64,000 nt of DNA from an uncultured Lachnospiraceae bacterium (GCA_947631625.1 CANRMA010000003.1:124001-188000); one strand, 5' to 3'; numbered from the stretch's first letter, positions 31,765-40,504 are shown. Numbers and translations are program-made. Notes: generated by a model not told the origin, from the sequence alone.

Positions 31765-33384
31765 CTACTTACTTTTTCCGACAGTCGTCTTATAATAAAA
31801 ACGTACGTTCTCCGGTATTCGGACGGCGTCCTGTCCTTCCTCCTCAATGCGATAACCGCTGCAGTCGGCAAAAACTATCCGCCCGTCCGGAAGCGCACAG
31901 TATAAGGCGCCTTCCCAGTCACATGGTGCTTCGTATGCCGGCAGGACATTCACCGCGCTCTTATCTCCCAGATTATAAGTGAATATCCCGTCATAACCCC
32001 AGAATACAAAGTCCGTATCCGAACCGGGCGCTATTATATCGAGCATTATAGTATTATCTGGCACTATCCCCATATATACTTCATCAAGACAGCCTTTTTC
32101 AAGATCCACAGAAGCAATTCCCATATGACGGTCATGTACATCTCCCGCTTCAACCTGAATGTAAATCTTGCCGTCTTTGCCCATTCCAAGTCCCGCGAAC
32201 GGATTTCTGAGTATGTCGTTCTTTATCGGATCGGCTGTTATTTTTTTAACAATCTCTCCTTCGCCGTTAAATACGCGCAGAAGTTCTTCCTCACTGCCGT
32301 CCGTCCTTATATAGATGTAGCCCTGTTCATCAACCGCCATTCTTCTTATCACCCTCAATCCGTCGCCGTTAAGAGCTAGCTTCTTTTTAACCTCGCCTTC
32401 AGGACTCAGTATCCACAGCGCGTTTTTATACGGTTCACCGGATACTTTGAAATCACACGTTTCTTCGTCAGTCTGCTCCATAAGCGCCATATATATATCG
32501 CCTTTTTTATCCTGATATATCGCAGTCGGCATACTTTTTACATCAAAATCATCAAAAAACAGTTCCGACGTATCGCTGCCTATCTCCATTTTATGAACGG
32601 CGTTCCAACCCATCAGGAAAATGCAGTTTTGTCCTGCGTCCATGCCGGTCATCTCCAGATCCCCTCTATATTGTATCGTAAGCTCCCTGTCAGGCTCCCA
32701 AACAGCCTCGCTCCCTAAAATGACTAAATCAGTCAACTCTGTTTTGCCATCTTTTGCGTCATCTTTTGCAGCTTCTATTTCTTCTGACGGGAATGTCATA
32801 TTTCCTTCCTCTATCATTTCATTCATCCTGGCAAGGCTGTAATCGCGCTTATGCAGAAAGTCTATTATCTCAAGCAGCTCTTCGTCACCCAGTTCCTTCT
32901 CCGGCAAGAAAAAGGTCGCAGTATTGCCATAAAAAGCCACTCCCTTTCCTTTATATTCTTCCGGATCGGATATCATGGTAAGCGACGCCTTGGGGAAAAG
33001 CGCTTCATTTTCATAGGTAAGACGCAGACTATCCATACGCTCGGTTTCCGAATCCGTAAAAGGACGATTGTAATTATCGTGGCCTATTTTGCTGCTGTAA
33101 ATATTTATAAAATAATCCTCTATCTCCTGCTCGTTCATTGCTTCCAAACGCTGCCTGTATGCGCTGACGGCAGCCGAAACAGTAAATGACATCAATGTCA
33201 TAATGGCCGCAGCCAAGACTACCGCCCTCTTCCACGTCATTTTTATAATTGGGGGATTTTTATGTTTTATAGGTAAATTGACAAGTGTGTCATTAATTTT
33301 TTCATTGACTGACTCAGGCAGTATCATTTTTTCCGCCGCAGCCATATTAAAAATCTTCTGTTCAAAATCAATATCTCTTCTCAT
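31765..33384 (-). CDS. Single-span membrane protein with an extracellular beta-propeller-like domain, probable anti-sigma partner
   Basis: A 539-residue protein: cytoplasmic residues 1-50, one membrane span at about 53-74, then a long extracellular region. The outer part has a mixed region with a Met-rich KRDYSLARMNEM helix and then repeated blades of the kind GDIYMALMEQ, GYIYIRTDG, GKIYIQVEAG, which suggest a beta-propeller. It begins 66 bases after an ECF sigma gene. Its short N-terminal part (FEQKIFNMAAAEKMILPESV) is where such proteins bind the sigma factor. I infer an anti-sigma role from topology and position; there is no clear zinc-finger anti-sigma motif. Confidence 0.7.
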   Translation of the reverse strand: MRRDIDFEQKIFNMAAAEKMILPESVNEKINDTLVNLPIKHKNPPIIKMTWKRAVVLAAAIMTLMSFTVSAAVSAYRQRLEAMNEQEIEDYFINIYSSKIGHDNYNRPFTDSETERMDSLRLTYENEALFPKASLTMISDPEEYKGKGVAFYGNTATFFLPEKELGDEELLEIIDFLHKRDYSLARMNEMIEEGNMTFPSEEIEAAKDDAKDGKTELTDLVILGSEAVWEPDRELTIQYRGDLEMTGMDAGQNCIFLMGWNAVHKMEIGSDTSELFFDDFDVKSMPTAIYQDKKGDIYMALMEQTDEETCDFKVSGEPYKNALWILSPEGEVKKKLALNGDGLRVIRRMAVDEQGYIYIRTDGSEEELLRVFNGEGEIVKKITADPIKNDILRNPFAGLGMGKDGKIYIQVEAGDVHDRHMGIASVDLEKGCLDEVYMGIVPDNTIMLDIIAPGSDTDFVFWGYDGIFTYNLGDKSAVNVLPAYEAPCDWEGALYCALPDGRIVFADCSGYRIEEEGQDAVRIPENVRFYYKTTVGKSK

Positions 33385-33450
33385 TTTATTTTAACTCTCC
33401 GTTTCCATATAATTTTACAGGTGACCGCCAAGCTGTCGTCATCAAGGCTC

Positions 33451-33921
33451 TTAGTCACAGATTTCTTCTCTCAATATTTTCTTAGCCCTGTGCAGCCTTG
33501 ATTTGACCGTTCCTTCCGGTATATGCAGGATCTTCGCTATTTCCTTCACAGGCAGATTTTCATAAAAATACAGTATGGTCGCTTCCCTGTACGCAGGCTC
33601 AAGCTTATTTACCATATCCCAGAGTTCATGATATTCGTCCCGAAATTCCGGCATATATTCCTCTACATTTTCAACCGGAAGACTTCGCTTCTTATGGGAA
33701 TAGACCTGTCTGGCTTCATTTACGGTTATCTGCATCAACCATGCCCGAAAACTCTCCTGCTTCTTAAGCGTATGTATTTTTTCGTAGGCTTTTAACACCG
33801 ACTGCGCCGCGACATCCTCCGCATCCTCGCGGTTATGCACGATACCGAGCGCCAACCTGTAAATGCTCTGCATATTTTCCCTGACTAACTTCGCGAAAGT
33901 TTCATCATCCATCACGGACAT
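33451..33921 (-). CDS. ECF-type RNA polymerase sigma factor
   Basis: A 156-residue sigma factor. Region 2 (MQSIYRLALGIVHNREDAEDVAAQSVLKAY with FRAWLMQITVNEARQ) binds core polymerase and the -10 box. Region 4 (LEPAYREATILYFYENLPVKEIAKIL, then EGTVKSRLHRAKKIL) is a helix-turn-helix for the -35 box. It has a very strong ribosome site (GGGGGGAGG). The membrane protein and the lipoprotein peptidase follow on the same strand, a classical layout for envelope signalling. Upstream, the operon is separated from the PadR unit by a palindromic repeat copy. Confidence 0.93.
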   Translation of the reverse strand: MSVMDDETFAKLVRENMQSIYRLALGIVHNREDAEDVAAQSVLKAYEKIHTLKKQESFRAWLMQITVNEARQVYSHKKRSLPVENVEEYMPEFRDEYHELWDMVNKLEPAYREATILYFYENLPVKEIAKILHIPEGTVKSRLHRAKKILREEICD

Positions 33922-33979
33922 GCGCTACCTCCCCCCTTTCTACCGTTACTGTTTACCTATCACCTATTAACTATGATTA

Positions 33980-34119
33980 GATAATTGCGAAACTCACTCT
34001 CACAACTTAGAATTTAGTAAAAATATACAAATAAGGGGTGACTCTGCGCTCCGCAATGGAACCCCGTTTTGTATATTTTTAATAAATTCGAAAGCTTTAG
34101 ACAGCGTTTTCCAATCGTC
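33980..34119 (-). repeat. Palindromic dispersed repeat between the ECF sigma gene and the CmpB-like gene, with imperfect 15-bp flanking direct repeats (copy 5)
   Basis: A 140-bp element, same family as copy 2 but in reverse orientation; the centre has ATAAGGGGTGACTCTGCG and AATGGAACCCCGTTTTGTAT. The ends GATAATTGCGAAAC and, in reverse, GACGATTGGAAAAC are inverted. TATTAACTATGATTA (33965-33979) and TATTAATTATGATAA (34120-34134) flank it as direct repeats with 13 of 15 matches; the second contains the stop codon of the neighbouring gene. This repeats the arrangement seen at kduI. Confidence 0.85.
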
Positions 34120-34125
34120 TATTAA

Positions 34126-34725
34126 TTATGATAAATAAGAGGCGCAAAAGGTTCCCGACATTTCAAAAACAGCCGCAATTTTATATGTGATCCCTCCGCC
34201 CGCGTTGGGAAAGTCCGCGCTGTGGGCCGCATCCGCCACAAAAATAAGGCACAATACTATCGCAATAGTCCGCCTTACTTTAACCGGTATCCTTTTGTAT
34301 AAAACGGTATATATAGGAATTAAAAAGAAAATCAGAAAAAGTCCGCCAATTCCGAAGAACAGGCAGCTCATAAAACAGATACGTCCGTGCAGATTAAGAA
34401 ACATTCCGCTGTAGTCCCACCATCTGACTCCCCACATTTTTTCGAGAATAAAGCCTGAAAAATATTCCACAAAAGAGCAGAGCGCCAGCGAGACGGCAAA
34501 GACCTGCAGGGGCTTTTTTTCCAATCTTTTTAATACAAGATAAAGTAAAACAGTCCCCGCTCCATAAACCGGCAGGTACGGGCCGGACAATATGCCCCTG
34601 TTTACAAACCGCCTCTCCCTTATAAGATACAGCGCGACTTCCCATACCCAACCGATTACGGACGTCAGAAAAAACATCAGTATATAGTAATCAAAATCAA
34701 ATAAAAATTTTTTGTTCTTTTCCAT
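34126..34725 (-). CDS. Multi-pass membrane protein, putative ABC transporter permease family (ABC_trans_CmpB, PF06541)
   Basis: About 199 residues with five or six predicted membrane spans. The conserved segments SVIGWVWEVALYLI, RRFVNRGILSGPYLPVYGAG, ILEKMWGVRWWDYS and LNLHGRICF are characteristic of this Firmicutes family, named for a presumed permease role but without known function. The ATG at 34725 is chosen, though its ribosome site is weak; a TTG nine codons upstream is possible, and there a perfect palindrome covers the start region. It is the last gene of the PadR-HAAS-DUF4097-PspC unit. Confidence 0.82.
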   Translation of the reverse strand: MEKNKKFLFDFDYYILMFFLTSVIGWVWEVALYLIRERRFVNRGILSGPYLPVYGAGTVLLYLVLKRLEKKPLQVFAVSLALCSFVEYFSGFILEKMWGVRWWDYSGMFLNLHGRICFMSCLFFGIGGLFLIFFLIPIYTVLYKRIPVKVRRTIAIVLCLIFVADAAHSADFPNAGGGITYKIAAVFEMSGTFCASYLS

Positions 34726-34735
34726 ATACTGTATT

Positions 34736-34752
34736 TTGACCACTTTGGTCAA
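34736..34752. promoter_or_regulatory. Perfect palindrome ahead of the CmpB-like gene
   Basis: TTGACCA and TGGTCAA are 7-base arms around three bases. A TATAAT-like hexamer lies just upstream on the minus strand, so this may be an operator at an internal promoter. It could equally be a translation-control hairpin over the alternative TTG start. Confidence 0.45.
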
Positions 34753-34771
34753 TTTTATTATTATACTAGAC

Positions 34772-34975
34772 CTAATCCTGAAATTCTTCAGGTATCACTA
34801 TAGCGGCAATTATATATATTATCGCGCCTGTTCCGAGGCTTCCGAGCGCAAGAATAAGACATATTATTCTTACCACAGTCGGGTCAACGCCCAAATATTC
34901 GCCTACTCCGCCGCACACGCCGCAGATAATTTTATTGCTGTTAGAGCGGACTAACTTCTTGTATCCATTATCCAT
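34772..34975 (-). CDS. PspC domain protein
   Basis: A 67-residue protein that is just a PspC domain: KKLVRSNSNKIICGVCGG and GEYLGVDPTVVRIICLIL, followed by a membrane span ending AAIVIPEE. PspC domains are found in envelope-stress systems and in Firmicutes operons like this one. It follows the DUF4097 gene by 27 bases. The ATG has AGGAGG upstream. It is probably an inner membrane partner of the HAAS/DUF4097 proteins; a direct stress-sensing role has not been shown for such stand-alone versions. Confidence 0.92.
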   Translation of the reverse strand: MDNGYKKLVRSNSNKIICGVCGGVGEYLGVDPTVVRIICLILALGSLGTGAIIYIIAAIVIPEEFQD

Positions 34976-35002
34976 CTTTTTATCCTCCTGCTGTTATCCT
35001 AT

Positions 35003-36061
35003 TTATTCAAAATTTACGGTTATCGTTCCCATAGCGCAGTCCAGATCACAGTTCCTGCTGCCGCCGTTATTTATCGTCTTCTCGGAAGCAAAGCCGCCAT
35101 ACTTTCTGCCGCTTATTATAATGCTGCCCATAGCGCAGTCGAGGGAATAATTATAATCTGTTTCATTTCCCGCGATCGTCATTTTTATGCTGCCCATGCT
35201 GCAGTCCGCATCAATATCTTTGCTTATGAGCCCATTGGCTGTGATATTTCCCATTCCTACTTCCAACGAAGCGTCTCCTATATCCATTCCGTCTACCGTG
35301 ACGTTCCCTGCCCCGACCGAGATATCGGCTTCATCAGCGGATATGGCGTTAATGTTTACCTCGCCCGCGCCGACACTTATGTCAACTTCCCGCGCCGTTA
35401 TCTCATCCAGAAAAGCTTCTCCCGCGCCTATATCGATGCTTATTTCATCCGCTTTAAGCGCCATACTGTTAAATTTTCCTGCGCCCACCTCCATATCTAT
35501 ACTGCTAAGCGCCATATTTTCCGGCAGGTACACATACACGTTTCCTCTTTTGCGGTTTTTCAAGATCAATTTCTTATTCTTACTGTAAATTCTGAACGTA
35601 CTGCCGTCTTTGCCATAGCTTATCCTGTTGCTTTCTGTATTATCCTTAACATAAATATGATCGTCCGGGGAGTTTTCCAGTATCAGCTCCTCTCCGCCAA
35701 GCTGTATATCTATATTTGAAATATCGTCAATCGCATAGCCCTCTCCCAAATCACCGTCCGAGACATAATTATCCGAATTAGAATTGTTATTTTTGTCTAT
35801 ATTATACATCTCATTATTCCCTTCATCAATTACTTCTTCAATTACAGTTAATTCCTCATTATTATTTACTTCACCATGGTCAACATCCCAATCTCCATAC
35901 ATGACCGAGTCCAAAAAACCGAAAAAATCATAATCCAGCCAGCCTATATGGGAATTTATCTGGCTGAAACCGCCCATTGCCCCGAAACTTCCACAGAGTA
36001 TGCAGCCGATCACAAAAAGCACTCCTGCTGTGACAAGGCAGACCTTTGTAAACTTTTTCAT
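35003..36061 (-). CDS. DUF4097 family beta-strand repeat protein, membrane-anchored
   Basis: A 352-residue protein with an N-terminal membrane span (residues 7-27) and an Asn/Asp-rich linker (about 80-115). From about residue 115 on it is made of repeated short strands: SVGAGEVNINAISADEADI, SVGAGNVTVDGMDIG, EVGMGNITANGL, DCAMGSIIISG, DCAMGTITVNFE. This forms the DUF4097 beta-helix-like stack. The function of these adhesin-like proteins is unknown. It overlaps the HAAS gene by four bases (ATGA) and precedes pspC, so the operon is tight. Confidence 0.9.
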   Translation of the reverse strand: MKKFTKVCLVTAGVLFVIGCILCGSFGAMGGFSQINSHIGWLDYDFFGFLDSVMYGDWDVDHGEVNNNEELTVIEEVIDEGNNEMYNIDKNNNSNSDNYVSDGDLGEGYAIDDISNIDIQLGGEELILENSPDDHIYVKDNTESNRISYGKDGSTFRIYSKNKKLILKNRKRGNVYVYLPENMALSSIDMEVGAGKFNSMALKADEISIDIGAGEAFLDEITAREVDISVGAGEVNINAISADEADISVGAGNVTVDGMDIGDASLEVGMGNITANGLISKDIDADCSMGSIKMTIAGNETDYNYSLDCAMGSIIISGRKYGGFASEKTINNGGSRNCDLDCAMGTITVNFE

Positions 36062-36786
36062 GCTTTAACACCTCCCTTGTGAAGAATATGGTTAAAAAAT
36101 CCGACTATGGCTCTGATTATCACAGGCACAAGCATACCGCAGCATACGGTCAGCCATAAACAGAATATACCCAATGCCGCCAATATCATTCCGGTGCCCA
36201 TTAATGCAAGACCACCAAACGGCATTACAAACAACATCGCAATTCCGTATGCAAACAGACATACTCCCCCGATACAAAGAAATATAGCCGCGGCACCTAC
36301 ACTTACCACCAATGCGAATATACAGCCAAAGGCCGCAATAATAACGCCAATTACCGAAGCCGCAATCGCTATCAGAAAAGGCGAGGCAAATATGCATAAA
36401 ATGATTATCAGAGCAAGCATACCGCCGGATATGCGCTTTTTATCCTGCCTATGAGAAGTTTTGTCAGCCGCCTGTCTGTACGACTGTTCCGATTTATTTT
36501 CTCCCTGCGCTTTGCTTATATCCATTACCTCGTCGCTTTTTCTCTGTCCGTATCCGTAAAAGCCCTTCTCGGTATACTCTCCCGTATCGCCGCCGTCTGC
36601 AAGCCCGGCTTTAATAGTCTGCGCAAGCTGTTTCGGACTTCCCAAAGCCGCAATAACACTCTGCTCATTCTCCGGTCCGGCATCATCAAAATAATCATTA
36701 TAATATTGTATCGCTTCCTCCCGCTCTGACGGCGGCACATCCGAAAGCAGCTCCGTCAGACTTTTCATAAAATCCGCTCTGTTCAT
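36058..36786 (-). CDS. HAAS-domain (DUF1700) membrane protein
   Basis: A 242-residue protein. Residues 1-60 form the HAAS domain (MNRADFMKSLTELLSDVPPS, AIQYYNDYFDDAG, ALGSPKQLAQTIK), a helical module paired with PadR regulators. A hydrophilic linker and four or more membrane spans follow in residues 118-235. It overlaps padR by four bases at its start and the DUF4097 gene by four at its end, so all three are translated together. HAAS proteins are thought to report membrane state to the PadR partner, which is inference from gene pairing. Confidence 0.92.
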   Translation of the reverse strand: MNRADFMKSLTELLSDVPPSEREEAIQYYNDYFDDAGPENEQSVIAALGSPKQLAQTIKAGLADGGDTGEYTEKGFYGYGQRKSDEVMDISKAQGENKSEQSYRQAADKTSHRQDKKRISGGMLALIIILCIFASPFLIAIAASVIGVIIAAFGCIFALVVSVGAAAIFLCIGGVCLFAYGIAMLFVMPFGGLALMGTGMILAALGIFCLWLTVCCGMLVPVIIRAIVGFFNHILHKGGVKA

Positions 36787-37106
36787 TTTTTCAATCCCCC
36801 CTCAAAAATACTGTTTAACTTTGCAGAATACCGATGCCATTCGCTGATATACAGATTGAGTTGAGCGCGACCTTTTTCTGTAACTTTGTAATAGCGCCTG
36901 TTCCGGCCCGCGCACTCCATGTCATATACCTCAAGACATTCGTCTTTCTGCAGCCTGCGAAGTACCGGATATAATGTAGATTCGGATATTTCAATTACCT
37001 GACGCACTTCCTGCGTTATCTTATAACCATAGGTTCCTTCCGGTTCGCCGGATACCACCGCAAGCACAATGGCATCCAGCAGGGCTGCGCCTGTGTTAAA
37101 AACCAT
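36783..37106 (-). CDS. PadR family transcriptional regulator
   Basis: A 107-residue winged-helix repressor: LLDAIVLAVVSGEPEGTYGYKITQEV, then SESTLYPVLRRLQKDECLEVY and the wing GRNRRYYKVTEKG, followed by the dimerisation helix LNLYISEWHRYSAKLNSIF. The ATG at 37106 is used because AAAGGAGG precedes it; eleven extra codons upstream lack a ribosome site. It heads its operon. A consensus promoter with a 23-base palindrome directly downstream lies about 100-165 bases ahead of it, which suits autorepression. Confidence 0.94.
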   Translation of the reverse strand: MVFNTGAALLDAIVLAVVSGEPEGTYGYKITQEVRQVIEISESTLYPVLRRLQKDECLEVYDMECAGRNRRYYKVTEKGRAQLNLYISEWHRYSAKLNSIFEGGLKK

Positions 37107-37207
37107 GCGATATCCTCCTTTCCCTCTTTTTAAATACATAATTCAACCTGCCTGTCACTTTACTACACTTACTGTCAGTGTCATTTATAAATATTATTAT
37201 ATTTTAT

Positions 37208-37230
37208 AATATTATACGTTGTATAATATT
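37208..37230. promoter_or_regulatory. Perfect palindrome at the padR start site, candidate PadR operator
   Basis: AATATTATAC and GTATAATATT form perfect 10-base arms around GTT. A second, weaker palindrome (GTATAATATTGT, then ACAATAATAC) overlaps it on the promoter side, so two dimers could bind. Confidence 0.65.
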
Positions 37231-37242
37231 GTTTACAATAAT

Positions 37243-37271
37243 ACTATATGGCATATAATATTGTTTGTCAA
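37243..37271 (-). promoter_or_regulatory. Consensus sigma-A promoter of the padR operon
   Basis: On the minus strand TTGACA (37266-37271), a 17-base spacer and TATAGT (37243-37248). The predicted start falls about 37236, right at the palindromes. Confidence 0.75.
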
Positions 37272-37426
37272 TACATATATTTAAAATTAATAAAATTAAT
37301 TAAAAATTTTTATTTTCACTTTCCAACCCATAGCTTATCCGACTCATAATTATCATACTACGGTAAATTTTATGGACAAATTCTACAAGCAAATTCTCCT
37401 GACAAATCCCCCGCGATGCCCGAATA

Positions 37427-37455
37427 TTGAAAGCTTTTGTCATATATGATAAAAT
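37427..37455 (+). promoter_or_regulatory. Sigma-A type promoter of the SH3/SGNH lipoprotein gene
   Basis: TTGAAA (37427-37432), a 17-base spacer and TAAAAT (37450-37455), 61 bases upstream of the start codon. Confidence 0.62.
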
Positions 37456-37515
37456 ATGCGCGTAATTCAATGAAATATATAAATTTACAGATTGAACCGT
37501 ATTGGGGGGATCACT

Positions 37516-38538
37516 ATGAATGCCATGTTCAAAAAAGCGTATATTATTTTACCTTTAACCGCAATTTTTCTAGTCGGCTGCGTCGCTGCCTCATCTGCCT
37601 CATCCGTCAAAACCCTGACCGCTTTATCGGCAGCCCCTTCTTCCGATATAACGAGCGTCCTTACGGTTTCTTTACAGACCGAGGCAGCCGATGCCGCGAA
37701 CGGCTCTTTAGAAGCTGAAAGCGCCCCTCCGGAATTTACGGTAACTGAACTTGATGAGACCAAGACAATGTATGCCTCCGATTCCGTAAATGTCCGTACA
37801 GGTCCTTCCACAGATTATGAAAGGGTAGGGTTTCTTGCAAAAGGGCAGGAGGTCACGGTAATGGGGCAGGCCGATACTAAATGGTATGAAATAGAATATG
37901 ATGAAGACAGGGCTTTTGTAAGTAATAAATACCTTCAGGACGAAGCACTGGCAGGCGAGGCTTCGACAAACGCTGCTTTGGCAGACCAGACTCAGGAAAC
38001 TGAAGCGCAGGCAGCCGAGCCGTCCTCTCCATCCATTACGGAAGCAGCGAACGTTGCAGGCGTAATCATGGTTGGGGATTCACGATTTGTCCAGATGCAG
38101 GCAAGCGTAGGCGACAATCCCTGCACATGGATAGCCGAAAGCGCCAAGGGCTATGTCTGGTTCAGCGAAAATGCCGTACCGAGAATCGATGGCTGCGCAG
38201 GGAAAGGCTCCAAGATACTTATTAACCTTGGCGTCAACGATCCCGGCAACCTTACAAAATATATATCTCTTGTGAATGCCAAAGCCGATGAATGGACCGG
38301 AAAAGGGGCAACGGTATATTATTCGTCTGTTAATCCCGTATGGGAAAATCCTTATGTGACCGAAGAACAGGTGGAATACTTTAACTCTCAGATGCAAAGC
38401 AGTTTAAACGGAAACGTGCACTGGCTCGACAGCCACAGCTATCTTAATTCCGTAGGTTACCGCCTTGTTGACGGACTTCATTACAGCGCCGAAACATATC
38501 AGACGCTTTATGCTTACTATATGAATAATATCGGCTGA
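37516..38538 (+). CDS. Lipoprotein with SH3b and SGNH-hydrolase domains
   Basis: A 340-residue surface protein. A lipoprotein signal ends in LVGC with Cys22, then comes a Ser/Ala-rich linker. Residues 82-140 form a bacterial SH3 domain (SVNVRTGPSTDYERVGFLAK, then WYEIEYDEDRAFVSNKYL) that normally binds cell wall. A second linker leads to an SGNH hydrolase domain from about residue 182: GDSR with Ser189, GVND (239-242), and the late DGLHY with the catalytic Asp-x-x-His. Such enzymes deacylate polysaccharides or peptidoglycan-linked sugars. The ATG follows GGGGGGA. It forms a single-gene unit divergent from padR. Confidence 0.85.
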   Translation: MNAMFKKAYIILPLTAIFLVGCVAASSASSVKTLTALSAAPSSDITSVLTVSLQTEAADAANGSLEAESAPPEFTVTELDETKTMYASDSVNVRTGPSTDYERVGFLAKGQEVTVMGQADTKWYEIEYDEDRAFVSNKYLQDEALAGEASTNAALADQTQETEAQAAEPSSPSITEAANVAGVIMVGDSRFVQMQASVGDNPCTWIAESAKGYVWFSENAVPRIDGCAGKGSKILINLGVNDPGNLTKYISLVNAKADEWTGKGATVYYSSVNPVWENPYVTEEQVEYFNSQMQSSLNGNVHWLDSHSYLNSVGYRLVDGLHYSAETYQTLYAYYMNNIG

Positions 38539-38634
38539 TATTATATATTGATATGGTTAGTTTACATAACTTAGCAATCGTCATGTGAGACAGCCGCAAA
38601 ATCGATCCGAAATCTTACCGAAATTTTACCGGAA

Positions 38635-40467
38635 TCAGATCTGCAGCTGTCTCAGCCTGTAAAATTCACCTTTTTTCTCCATAAGCTCGTCATAGCTTCC
38701 GAACTCTTTCAAGCCTCCGTCCCCTATGACCGCTATGTAATCCGCATTTTTAATTGTAGAAAGCCTGTGCGCCACTATAAGCGTGGTCCTGTTCTTTACA
38801 AGATTATCCGTGGCATTTCTTATTTTTTCTTCCGAAATGCTGTCAAGGGCCGACGTCGCCTCATCGAGAATCAGTATCTTAGGATCCCTGATAAAAGCCC
38901 TTGCAATCGAAACTCTCTGCCGCTGCCCTCCGGAAAGATTGCTTCCATGTTCGTTCACCATAGTATCTACTCCGTCAGGCAGCTGCTCTATCATTTCGTC
39001 CAGATCGGCCGCCTTTATGACTTCCATAAGTTCTTCGTCGGAAATGTCGTCTTTTCCGTAAGTGATATTTTCTCTTATGGTACCTGTAAATAAAATCGGC
39101 GTCTGCGGCACGACCGCTATATTGGAGCGATAACTCCTTAAATTGATATCCTCCATATCGTTACCGTCAATAAGCACCCTGCCCTGAGTGGCATGAATGA
39201 ACCCTATGACCATATTGAGGATGGTAGTCTTTCCGGCGCCGGATTCCCCGACAAAAGCGACCGTCTCTCCGCTCTTTATTTTCAGGTTCAGGTCTTCTAC
39301 GACAAAAGAGTCGCTGTCCTTATATTTAAAGCCCGTATTTTCAAAAGTTATCTCGCCCTTTATGGAAGGCAGTTTTTTCTTATTATGATAACTTTCCACA
39401 TCATGACAAAGCAGCACGTCGCCGATCGAGTCAACGGACTCTAAGCCTTTGGAGATTATCGGGAGCAGATTTATCATATTGGATACGTAGGATATGATCG
39501 AAGCAAAATAAGTCTGATACATAACGACCTCGCCCACGCTTATCTTCCCGCGGCTTGCCAGATAGCCCGTAAAGCCCAGACACAAAACCTGAAAGATCTG
39601 AAAAGCCACCCAGCTTATAGATGAAAAATAGGACTGCACCATATCCAATCGAAGGCCCGACTTTGCCACGTTATAGAGCCTGCTGTCCATTTTGTCGGTT
39701 TCCTTATCTTCCAAAGCATGCGCCCTTGTGACAGGAATCAGCTCTATCATTTCCATTACGTGTACGGAAGTTTCCTCCATGGCTTTACGGAACTCTTTAT
39801 TATAGCTCTTGATCTTTCCTTTGAATGTCACCATTATAAAGACCGCAACGGGTATCGTTCCGAGGAAAAAGAGAAAAACCGTAAGGCTCTTGCTCACAAC
39901 GACGCTGAACGCCACCGTCACGTTCATGATAATGCTCAGCACCGTTATGAAAATCTGGGACGAAAGCGTCTCTATCTGCTCAACGTCCCTCATGATCTTA
40001 GACTGAAGCCGCCCCGACTGCATCTCATTATGATATGTTATCGAAAGCTGCTGCAGCTTCCTGACAAGCGTACTCCTTAAATCCCGCTCTACGTTTCTTA
40101 TGGCTCTGGCATACAACAGCGTATGAAAATAGTTTGTGACTATATTCTGCGCGATCGCAATTACCATAATGACTACTTGAGTCAATATCTTTTTTCCCGC
40201 ATCCTGCGGAGGATTGGTGGCTATATTGACTATGTTTGCCGTTACAATAGGCAGTATCCACACCGGCGAATGTTTGACTGCAAACAGCGCTACCGCAAAA
40301 AACAATTCCGGATAATGTCCTTTGTAAATGCCAAGCAGCGTTTTAAGAGAGCTGTTTTTGTTTCTTTTGAAGGTATCTAAAAGCCGCTGTTCCGTCTCGT
40401 CCAGATCGTTGTCCTGACTGCTTAGATTAAATTGATACTTAGCTTTATTCTGCTCATCCGCACTCAT
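38635..40467 (-). CDS. ABC transporter, fused membrane and ATPase domains (type I exporter)
   Basis: A 610-residue half-transporter. A six-span membrane domain covers residues 45-350 (with RDLRSTLVRKLQQLSITYHN in a coupling segment). The nucleotide-binding domain follows with Walker A GESGAGKT, Q-loop VVPQTPILFTGTIREN, signature LSGGQRQR, Walker B ILILDEATSALD and H-loop VAHRLST. It works as a dimer; since no second half-transporter gene is adjacent, it is probably a homodimer. The substrate is not predictable. The next gene downstream on this strand is the SH3/SGNH lipoprotein in the opposite direction. Confidence 0.93.
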   Translation of the reverse strand: MSADEQNKAKYQFNLSSQDNDLDETEQRLLDTFKRNKNSSLKTLLGIYKGHYPELFFAVALFAVKHSPVWILPIVTANIVNIATNPPQDAGKKILTQVVIMVIAIAQNIVTNYFHTLLYARAIRNVERDLRSTLVRKLQQLSITYHNEMQSGRLQSKIMRDVEQIETLSSQIFITVLSIIMNVTVAFSVVVSKSLTVFLFFLGTIPVAVFIMVTFKGKIKSYNKEFRKAMEETSVHVMEMIELIPVTRAHALEDKETDKMDSRLYNVAKSGLRLDMVQSYFSSISWVAFQIFQVLCLGFTGYLASRGKISVGEVVMYQTYFASIISYVSNMINLLPIISKGLESVDSIGDVLLCHDVESYHNKKKLPSIKGEITFENTGFKYKDSDSFVVEDLNLKIKSGETVAFVGESGAGKTTILNMVIGFIHATQGRVLIDGNDMEDINLRSYRSNIAVVPQTPILFTGTIRENITYGKDDISDEELMEVIKAADLDEMIEQLPDGVDTMVNEHGSNLSGGQRQRVSIARAFIRDPKILILDEATSALDSISEEKIRNATDNLVKNRTTLIVAHRLSTIKNADYIAVIGDGGLKEFGSYDELMEKKGEFYRLRQLQI

Positions 40468-40504
40468 AGATCATCGCTTTTCCTTTTTATTCTAACTATC
40501 CTAA

